From: an uncultured Flavobacterium sp.
GTDB taxonomy: Bacteria; Bacteroidota; Bacteroidia; Flavobacteriales; Flavobacteriaceae
Length of the DNA stretch: 34,041 nucleotides
Direction of reading: 5' to 3'
NCBI RefSeq assembly: GCF_946478785.1
Contig: NZ_CAMLDD010000037.1
Location: 1 to 34,041, forward strand
Part shown: piece by piece, positions 23,493 to 31,600 of the stretch
Numbering within the stretch: position 1 is the first letter of the stretch
Layout of the letters: each line of letters starts with the position of its first letter
Notes under the pieces: generated by a model
The model's database searches: none
Told to the model about the DNA's origin: nothing
What the model saw: the letters and a program-made list of their open reading frames with translations, nothing else
Position numbers and translations under genes: made by a program

Positions 23493-26400
23493 ATGCAAAA
23501 ACTATTAATGCACAAACTGCAAAAATTTCTTTTTTTGTTTTTTTTACTGGCAATTACACAATCTAAAGCCCAAACGGTATCTACTATTAACTGGGCATTT
23601 GATCTTGGTACATCAGGACAAACAGCAACTTATACAGATGCCACTAACTATAAAACAGATAATATTTCAGTAGGGTCTAATTATATTTATAAGGGTATAC
23701 TTTCAGGTACCAACCCTGCAGCAAAATACACAGCATTAAGGAATAATTTAGCGACAAACACGCCAGTTGGAGCAAATACTAATAACTTAATTAGTTTTGA
23801 TTTTACACCCATTACCGGATTAAATTTTAAGCCAACCTCTATTTCTTTTAAATGCCAGCGCTACGGAACAGGCTCCGGACTAATCGATGTCTATTGGAAA
23901 TCTTCAGATGGAACATCAACCCTTATTGCGGCAAATGTAAAACCCGCAAGAGAAGCTGATGTAACAAGTGAAGCCGCTGATATCAGTTCTTTTACTATGA
24001 ATGTTTCAGGTTTGGCAATTCCTGCTTTAGGAGGAAAATCAACTTTAGAAATATATATTCATAGTCTTGGCGCAGGTAAGGATGTTGGATTATCAGGTAT
24101 TTCAATCACAGGAGATTTAAATGGTACGCCTGTTAATGTAAACGAATACACTGTTACCACTGCTGCTATCCCTGCTTTGGGCGGAGTTGTGACTTCTGAT
24201 AATCCTGCAACTGTTGATGAGGGTACAGTTGTAAAATTAACAGCTAATCCAAATTTTGGGTATTCGTTTCTAAACTGGACAGATCAATCGGGTAGTATTC
24301 TTTCAACAGATAATCCTTATATTCTTACAATTGCTAATAATACCACTTTAAATGCCAATTTTAGCAAGCTAACTACCTACGCATTAGATCTTGATGTAAA
24401 CGGAGGAGGCAAAGATTATATGGTAAACATTTCTCCTGCCGGAACGATGGTTAATGGCTCAAGAATGTATATTGACGGAACAGTTGTTACCTTAACCGCT
24501 AATAGCAATCCAATCCTTAATTTTTCCAACTGGGGATCGGGTGAAACTAGTAATAAATTGGTTGTAACAATGGATAGTAACAAATCTATTACCGCAACCT
24601 ATAACGCAGCCGATTATATTGTAGGATGGGATTTTTATGATGATGCAGTAAATGTAGATTTTTCATCAGATGTAGTAAATAATGCCGTTGGCTTAGTGCT
24701 TCGTAATGCTGCGGGAACAACTGCTGGCGGATTAAATTTTTCAAGTTTAGCTAATCCAGCTGGATGGCAAGGGAAAAATTGTCGAATCAACTGGCAGCCT
24801 TTGGCTAATAAGTTCTATTATCAAATAAAAATCAACGCCACAGATTATACTGACATAAAAGTCAAAGCCGCTATGCTCGCCAGTTATTCTGCTTATTCAG
24901 TACAAAAATGCGAGTATTCTTTAAATGGAACTGATTTTACAACAATAGGCACTTATGATACCGGTACTTTGAATACCTGGGCTGATGCTACATTTAATCT
25001 TCCATCTGATGCCAATAATAAAGCAGAAGTTTATATCAGATGGATTCCGGATTACACATCAGCTATTTTGGGAACAGGTAATGACGGTACCTCTATTTCT
25101 GATATATATGTTTATGGAACTCCAAGTATATTTAATGATGGGACAGCTCCAATTCTAATTAGTTCTGTACCTGACAATAATACAAGCGGGGCTTCGGCAA
25201 CCGGAAAAATAGTGCTTAATTTTGATGAGCGTGTAAAAATAACTGCTGCAGCTGCGACTCTTAATGGCAAAAGTTTAACACCAACAGTATTTGGCAAATC
25301 CATTTCCTTTAATTATTCAGGCTTGGATTATAATACCACTTATACTTTTAATTTAGGTGGAAATGCAATAGCCGATTTAGCAGACAACAAGATAACTGCA
25401 CCTATTTCAATCACTTTTACCACTCTTAATAAACCTGCAGTAACTAAAAAAGCGTATGACTTCATTGTTGGAGTTGACGGAAATTTTGCAGCAGCTTTAG
25501 CAGCAGCCGATGCGGCAAAAAACAGTGGAAATCGATTCTACATTTTCTTTCCAAACGGAAACTATGATTTAGGAACAACAACAGGAGATGCAACACAACA
25601 AACAATTATAAGTTTGCCTAATATCTCTTTTATCGGGCAAAGCACAGAAGGAGCTACCCTTTTCAATAATCCTACTCAGGCTCAGGAAGGAATAGATAAA
25701 ACACCAACTATTTATCTTACTGCAAGCGCTAATAATATTTATATGCAAGACCTAACCTTACTTAACAAAATGGATTACCGCTTAGGAATTCCTGAAAAAC
25801 GTGCCGTAGCCTTACGCCATCAAGGGGATAAAAACATCTTTAAAAACGTGCGATTATTGAGTAATCAGGATACCTATTATACCGGAGCAGGAAGAACATA
25901 TTGGGAAAATGGTGAAATACACGGAACCGTCGACTACATATTTGGAGATGGTGATATTTTCTTCAATCAATGTCTTTTGTATATGGAAAAAAGATCCTCA
26001 GGTGGAGGAGGTATTGTGACTGCAGCAGCAACCAGCTCAAATTGGGGTTATGTATTTAACAATTGTACGATTGCAGGAGACACACAGCAAAATGGAATTT
26101 ACGGATTAGGAAGGCCATGGAATATTGCACCTAAAGTAGTTTATATCAATACGACTATGGATATTTTACCAACGGCTGGGGCTTGGGGAGATCCAATGAA
26201 TGTTGTTCCTTTTAGATTTGCAGAATACAATAGTCTGACTTCTTCAGGTGTTGAAGTAGATTTAAGCCAGCGACGTACACAATTCACTAAAGATGCTACG
26301 ACTGTTACTATAGATCCTACACTAAATAAAACTGAGGCTGATACTTATACTATAGAAAATGTTTTAGGTGGTAATGATACGTGGCAGCCGGCATTATACA

Positions 26401-26897
26401 CAGAGCAAGCATTAACTCCTGCGATAACCAATACAGGATCAAAATTAGCATGGGATGATGATAATTATGCATTAGGATGGGCCATTTTTAAGAATGATGT
26501 ATTTGTAAAATTTACAACAACTAATACTTATGACATTACAAGTAATACAGGTCTTTATACTGTTAGAGCCGCAAATGCAATGGGTGGTTTAAGCCCTAAA
26601 TCTAACGCAGTGGATGCTGCAACATTAAGTGTGGATGAGAATACAGTAACTATGGATAATGTGGTATTAGCGCCTAATCCTACTAATGCAATTGCTAACC
26701 TGCAGATTGGCGGAGACAGCGAAAAAACAGAATTATCACTATACAATGTAATAGGACAAAAGTTGTGGTCTGCTAAAGCGATTACTGGAAATAACGAGAT
26801 AGTTCCTGTTGATCTAAGCCAATTTAAATCGGGTATTTACTTTTTAAAAATAGTAAAAGGAACTTCAGCCAAAACTATGAAGATTATAAAAAAATAA
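23493..26897 (+). CDS. Multidomain pectin methylesterase (CE8) with T9SS sorting domain
   Basis: A second predicted pectin methylesterase, 1134 residues. In order: signal peptide (cleavage about 27, SKAQ); beta-sandwich domain (about 28-212); two bacterial surface repeats of the kind with GYSFLNW.....LNANF and LNFSNWGSG....ITATYN (about 218-372); another beta-sandwich (about 375-547, starting VGWDFYDD) that may bind carbohydrate; an Ig-like SbsA-type domain (about 549-646, TAPILISSVPDNN); the CE8 catalytic domain (about 650-960) with QDT (Gln792, Asp793), DYIFG (Asp814) and GLGRPW (Arg874, Trp876); a fibronectin-III-like stretch (about 970-1045); and a C-terminal T9SS type A sorting domain (LAPNPTNA at the start, YNVIGQKLW, FKSGIYFLKI). 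It differs from the first CE8 in lacking the beta-helix tail and having the modules before the enzyme. It follows the CE12 gene after 169 bases. Confidence 0.94.
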   Translation: MQKLLMHKLQKFLFLFFLLAITQSKAQTVSTINWAFDLGTSGQTATYTDATNYKTDNISVGSNYIYKGILSGTNPAAKYTALRNNLATNTPVGANTNNLISFDFTPITGLNFKPTSISFKCQRYGTGSGLIDVYWKSSDGTSTLIAANVKPAREADVTSEAADISSFTMNVSGLAIPALGGKSTLEIYIHSLGAGKDVGLSGISITGDLNGTPVNVNEYTVTTAAIPALGGVVTSDNPATVDEGTVVKLTANPNFGYSFLNWTDQSGSILSTDNPYILTIANNTTLNANFSKLTTYALDLDVNGGGKDYMVNISPAGTMVNGSRMYIDGTVVTLTANSNPILNFSNWGSGETSNKLVVTMDSNKSITATYNAADYIVGWDFYDDAVNVDFSSDVVNNAVGLVLRNAAGTTAGGLNFSSLANPAGWQGKNCRINWQPLANKFYYQIKINATDYTDIKVKAAMLASYSAYSVQKCEYSLNGTDFTTIGTYDTGTLNTWADATFNLPSDANNKAEVYIRWIPDYTSAILGTGNDGTSISDIYVYGTPSIFNDGTAPILISSVPDNNTSGASATGKIVLNFDERVKITAAAATLNGKSLTPTVFGKSISFNYSGLDYNTTYTFNLGGNAIADLADNKITAPISITFTTLNKPAVTKKAYDFIVGVDGNFAAALAAADAAKNSGNRFYIFFPNGNYDLGTTTGDATQQTIISLPNISFIGQSTEGATLFNNPTQAQEGIDKTPTIYLTASANNIYMQDLTLLNKMDYRLGIPEKRAVALRHQGDKNIFKNVRLLSNQDTYYTGAGRTYWENGEIHGTVDYIFGDGDIFFNQCLLYMEKRSSGGGGIVTAAATSSNWGYVFNNCTIAGDTQQNGIYGLGRPWNIAPKVVYINTTMDILPTAGAWGDPMNVVPFRFAEYNSLTSSGVEVDLSQRRTQFTKDATTVTIDPTLNKTEADTYTIENVLGGNDTWQPALYTEQALTPAITNTGSKLAWDDDNYALGWAIFKNDVFVKFTTTNTYDITSNTGLYTVRAANAMGGLSPKSNAVDAATLSVDENTVTMDNVVLAPNPTNAIANLQIGGDSEKTELSLYNVIGQKLWSAKAITGNNEIVPVDLSQFKSGIYFLKIVKGTSAKTMKIIKK

Positions 26898-26922
26898 CAA
26901 CGCACTATTAGAAATAATCTAA

Positions 26923-26967
26923 TCCATCAGAATGCTATTATCTTCAAAAATGATAAGTTCTGATGGA
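26923..26967 (+). terminator. Intergenic hairpin after second CE8 gene
   Basis: TCCATCAGAA (26923-26932) pairs perfectly with TTCTGATGGA (26958-26967), and an inner TTATC/GATAA stem (26938-26942 with 26952-26956) shortens the loop. It is followed by ACTTTAAAAG, not a clear T-run. It lies about 25 bases after the stop codon. Confidence 0.6.
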
Positions 26968-27027
26968 ACTTTAAAAGAAAGCAAGAATTTATATTAACTA
27001 TCATTATTAACCAAACTTCAAATTATT

Positions 27028-27930
27028 ATGAAAACAAATTTTAAATTACTGTTACTATTTTCAATCATTTCTTTCACGGCTTGTGAAACTAGCGAAAGTC
27101 CATTATCGGATAGCGAAACAGCTGTTAATTCAGAGCAAACCATTCCAGAGAAAAGTTCTGTTACAGCTAAAAACAGTACCGTAACAACAGAAGCTGCATT
27201 AAAATCAGCTGTTGCATCTGCTGTTCCTGGAGATATTATTAAAATTAGTGGAACCATATACCTCACCAGTACCCTGCAAATAACAAAAAATGGTAGCGCA
27301 GCAGGTAAAATTAACCTAACAGGCGGAACACTTAACTGTTCGCGTATTCCATCTGGCAACTGGGGCATTAAAATGCTTGCAAGTTACTGGAACATTACAA
27401 ATATGACCATTACAAAAGGAAATAGTCATGGGCTCATTTTCGCAACCGGCGGCTATAACTATGTTTATAACGTAACCGCTACCTATTTTCAGGGAACCGG
27501 CATTATGATGTACAATGGTGCGCATCATAATACTATTTCTGCATGCCATTCAAGTGAAAATTATGATCCTATAGACGGTGGGCAAAATGCAGATGGATTT
27601 GCATGCAGTCTTTCAGGGGGTGCCGGCAACAGGTTTGATTCCTGTGTTGCTACACACAATTCTGATGACGGATTTGATCTGTTCGGAAATTCAGCTACTG
27701 TTGTAATTAATAAGTGTGTTGCAACAAGAAACGGATATGGTACAGCCGGTAATGGAAATGGATTTAAGCTTGGAAGCTCAGGACAAAATATTCCACATAC
27801 AGTAACTAACTGTTCATCAACTAATAATTTAGCTTATGGTTATGATGGTAATGGAAACAAAGGTCATATTACAATAACAGGAAGCACAGGTTCCGGAAAT
27901 GGAAAAGGTTTATTTACACGTATATACTAA
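27028..27930 (+). CDS. Pectate lyase, PL9-type, lipoprotein
   Basis: Predicted to cleave de-esterified homogalacturonan by calcium-dependent beta-elimination. The 300-residue protein has a lipoprotein signal with lipobox FTAC (Cys19), so it is membrane-anchored, and after a Ser/Thr/Glu-rich linker it folds as a right-handed parallel beta-helix. The active site of PL9 enzymes is recognisable: Asp189 in NADGF, Asp213, Asp214 and Asp217 in DDGFD, and Lys247 in NGFKLG. In Dickeya Pel9A the calcium ligands are Asp209, 233, 234, 237 and the base is Lys273; the aspartate spacing (24, 25, 28) is identical here. At 300 residues it is a minimal single-domain form. Unlike the three upstream enzymes it lacks a T9SS sorting domain. 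It would act on the product of the two methylesterases. It is the last gene of the locus. Confidence 0.9.
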   Translation: MKTNFKLLLLFSIISFTACETSESPLSDSETAVNSEQTIPEKSSVTAKNSTVTTEAALKSAVASAVPGDIIKISGTIYLTSTLQITKNGSAAGKINLTGGTLNCSRIPSGNWGIKMLASYWNITNMTITKGNSHGLIFATGGYNYVYNVTATYFQGTGIMMYNGAHHNTISACHSSENYDPIDGGQNADGFACSLSGGAGNRFDSCVATHNSDDGFDLFGNSATVVINKCVATRNGYGTAGNGNGFKLGSSGQNIPHTVTNCSSTNNLAYGYDGNGNKGHITITGSTGSGNGKGLFTRIY

Positions 27931-27978
27931 CTCAGACATAATATAATAATTCCTAAAATTTGTTTAATTGTAGGTTCA

Positions 27979-28020
27979 GTACTTCTGAAGTATCCTTGTG
28001 GTTGGATACTTCAAGGTACT
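27979..28020. terminator. Hairpin at the end of the pectin locus
   Basis: GAAGTATCC (27987-27995) pairs with GGATACTTC (28004-28012), and AGTAC (27979-27983) with GTACT (28016-28020), with a small internal mismatch, giving a long imperfect stem with an 8-base loop. The T-run is weak (GTTTGAGG). It lies between the convergent pectate lyase and response regulator genes and is the best candidate for the 3' end of the pectin transcript. Confidence 0.6.
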
Positions 28021-28138
28021 GTTTGAGGTTCTTAATAAGTTCATATTATGATTTAATTTATAAAAAACCTGAATTCATTTTTTTGATTGTAAAATATCAA
28101 TTAATAATAAAAGCTATATTTTTCAACAAGTTGTGGGT

Positions 28139-28579
28139 TTATTTTTCCTCAAGCTTCGATAAATGCTCTTTTACAATATCATGGAGTACTGTTTCATTTA
28201 AGGTCTTTTGTCTGTAATCTGCTATTTCTTTTATAGTATCAGCTTTCGCTTTGTCAGCAGGATTGAAGGAACTGGTAAGCATTATTATGCTAATCTCTTT
28301 CTTTCGTTCCTCAGTCACCAGATTTTTATAGATTTCAATAAATTCCCAACCATCCATAACTGGCATATTAATATCTAAAAAAACCAATCCTGGCTGTGGG
28401 TTTATTGCTTCCTGAGATTCTAATTTACTTTTACTGCATAGGTAATCAATGGCTTCCTTTCCGTTTAGTGCTACTTGAATATGCTCTGCTATATTTGCTT
28501 TCTGGATTATTTTTTTATTGATAAAATTTGTTGCAAAATCGTCATCTATCAATAAAACGCAATTTAATTTCTTTTCCAT
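28139..28579 (-). CDS. Single-domain response regulator (CheY-like)
   Basis: A 146-residue protein consisting only of a receiver domain. It shows the acidic cluster IDDDF (Asp12-Asp14), phospho-acceptor Asp69 in FLDINMPVMDGWEF, Thr102 in MLTSS and the conserved lysine Lys125 in RQKTLNE, where the usual Pro after the lysine is replaced by Thr. No output domain is attached, so it should pass signal by protein contact or phosphorelay. It lies 37 bases downstream of the large histidine kinase gene on the same strand and is probably its partner; such kinase/single-receiver pairs are common in Bacteroidota and resemble cyanobacterial Rcp1-type regulators. Confidence 0.92.
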   Translation of the reverse strand: MEKKLNCVLLIDDDFATNFINKKIIQKANIAEHIQVALNGKEAIDYLCSKSKLESQEAINPQPGLVFLDINMPVMDGWEFIEIYKNLVTEERKKEISIIMLTSSFNPADKAKADTIKEIADYRQKTLNETVLHDIVKEHLSKLEEK

Positions 28580-28616
28580 TTTTTAATAACTAAATTGTTA
28601 TCAGTCTATATTTGTT

Positions 28617-31600
28617 TTAGTTTAATGGCAATGTCCATTTAAAAGTGCTTCCTTCATTATATTTTGATTCTACCCAAATCCTTCCATTATGATGTTCTAT
28701 GATTTTTTTACAATGGGATAAACCTATACCGGTTCCCTGATATTCATTACGATTATGCAATCTTTTAAAAATCACAAAAACTTTATCAATATCTTCTTTT
28801 TTAATTCCGATCCCATTATCAGCTACCGAAAATACCCATTTTTTTTCTTCTACAATAGCGGAAATTTTTATTTTTGGATTGTTTTCCTTTTTTCTGAATT
28901 TAATGGCATTACTGATTATATTTTGAAATAATTGTCTCATTTCTGTTGCATTAGCTTCAATGGTAGGCAGATTTTCGTATTCGATTATTGCATTGCTTTC
29001 GTTTATGCTGCTTTTCATATCCAAAATCACATCTGATACAATAGTATTACAATCTATTATACTCGTTTTTCTTTCTTTCCCAATTCTGGAATAATCCAAA
29101 AGGCCTTTAACTAATAACTGCATACGGGAAGTAGAACTACGAATAAAAGTCAAATAATGTTGTTGGTCTTCTTCCAGTTTTCCAGCCAATTCTTCTTCCA
29201 ATAATTCAGAGCAATGACTCACAGTAATTAACGGCTCTTGTAAATCATGGGATGCTATGTAGGCAAATTGCTCCAACTCGGTGTTTTGAAATTCAAGTTT
29301 TCTGTTTTTGGCAAGCATCTCATCCTGCATGTGTCTTCTTTCATTAATATTCCTCATTGTACCTTCAATATTTACCGGAATTCCTTGTTCATCATATAAA
29401 AGGTGTGCATTAATGGAGAAATATATAGGGTTTCCTGACGGATCATATAACTGAACATCAAAATCCGAGATATGTCCTTCCGTTTTTAATTTCCTCAGGA
29501 ATAACTCTTTGTTCTTTTTGTTGTGATAATAATCAAAAACGCAAGTACCCAAAACTTCCGAGCGAGGAATCATGAAATTACTTTCAAACGAGGGACTGAC
29601 ATCAAGAAGGATTCCGTCAATAGTTATTTTCATATATACATCCTGAAAGTTTTCATAGATGGATCGAAATTTTTCTTCACTGACTTTTAGATTTTTTTCT
29701 GTCTCAATTTTATCGGTTATATCACGGATCGAGCCAACAATATAATCGGGTTCATTGTTTTCATCAAGGATGATTCTGGCGTTGACAGAAACGGTATATA
29801 AAACAGAATTTATTGTTATTGGTACATCATAATTCTTTATTTCTCCAACGTTTTTTAATTCTTCCAGTATGTGCTTCCTGTCTTCCAGATTATAGTAAAA
29901 ATCACCAAAGTTACTGCCTATAACTTCTTCCTGTTTTATGTTAAAATAGGAGCAGGAAGGACTGATGTCTATTATTTTCTGATCTTTTACAGATGCCCTG
30001 AAGAATACATCTCGAACACTTTCAAAAATAGTACGATATTTTTTTTCGCTTTCCTTAATTTTTTCATTAGCTGATGCTATTTCCAGTTCGGTCTTTTTTC
30101 TTTCATTAACATTCCGCATTGTTCCTTCAACATATGATGGTTCTCCATCATTGTTATAACGCAATCTGGCATTGACTGAGAAACATAAAATTTCTCCCTC
30201 AGCGTTTATAAGTCGTTCTTCAAAATCATTGACTTCTTTTTCCTGAATGAGAGTATGATAAAATTTATCCGCATCAATGCGATTATAATAAAAGTCATTA
30301 TAGTCTTTACCAATTACTGATTCCCTACTCAGATTGAAATGTTTTTCTACAGATGGACTGACTTCTATAATAATCCCGTTTAAATCCCTCTTGAAATAAA
30401 TATCTTCAAAACTTTCATAAATAGAACGGAATTTTTCTTCGCTTAATTTTAGATTTTCTTCAGCCAGTCTTCGTTCTGTTATATCTCGTATAGCTCCAAC
30501 TGCAAATTCAGGTTCATTATTTTGATCGTAAATAATTGTGGCATTGATAGAGACATAAAATATTTTACCTTTTATTATTATTTCATTGTTAAAATCAATA
30601 ATTTTTTGTTGAGTTGCCACTTCATTAAACATCAATAGCATTTGAGTCTTGTTATTATATATGATTGACATTTTTTGGCCAATCAGTTCCTCTCTTGTAA
30701 CCCCGTTAAAGTACCTGCATGAAGGGCTAACGTCTAATATGGTTTTTGTTTTTAAATCAGTTTTGAAAAACACATCATGTACACTGTCAAAAATGATACG
30801 ATAGTTTTCTTCGCTTATTTTTAGATTCTCTTCAGCTACTCTTCGCTCGGTAATGTTTCGTAGAGCTCCTACCAAATATTCAGGTTTGCCTTCTGCATCA
30901 TAAACCACTTTAGCATTAATGGAAACATGATAGTGTTGTTTCTTTATAATAATTTCGTTGTTATAATCGCTAATCTCATGTTCGATCGCTATTTTTTCTG
31001 CCATTTGTTCCAGTTGCCCAACATCAGGATATATATTGTAGATAGATTGCCCAATAAGTTCTTCCCTTCTAATACCATTAAAATAGCTGCATGACGGACT
31101 TACATCTAATATAGTGTCTGTTCTTAAATCAGTTTTAAAAAAAACATCCTGAACATTTTCAAATAAAATACGAAAGTCCTGCTCGCTTTTTTTAATTTTT
31201 TGATGTTGTTTCCTGATTAGTAACTGATTCTCTTTCCATTCATCCAAACAGCGCACGGAACCTTCAAAATGCGATACATTGCCTTTTTTATTTGTGATTA
31301 ATTTTGCAGTCATTGCAAAGGAACTTACATCCCCATTTTTTTTAATGAGTTCAATCTCATAATCTTTTATCTCGCCGTGGAAAATTAGTTCCTGCTTAAG
31401 TTTTTTTCGGTCATTAGGGTTTAGGTACAAATCTCCCATATTGATAGAAAGCATTTCTTGTCTTGTATAACCCAAGTAATCCAAGATAGATGGGCTAACT
31501 TCATATAAGTCACCTTCAATAGAGGAGATAAAATATACATCCATAACATTTTCGAAAAACGACCGGAATTTTTCTTCGCTTATTTTTAGGTTTTCTTCAG

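Noticed and set aside
29600..31600. Regularly recurring similar DNA blocks, at first suggestive of a repeat array
   Set aside because: The period is about 375-390 bases and matches tandem PAS-coding modules in one open gene. There are no short identical repeats with unique spacers, so it is not a CRISPR array.
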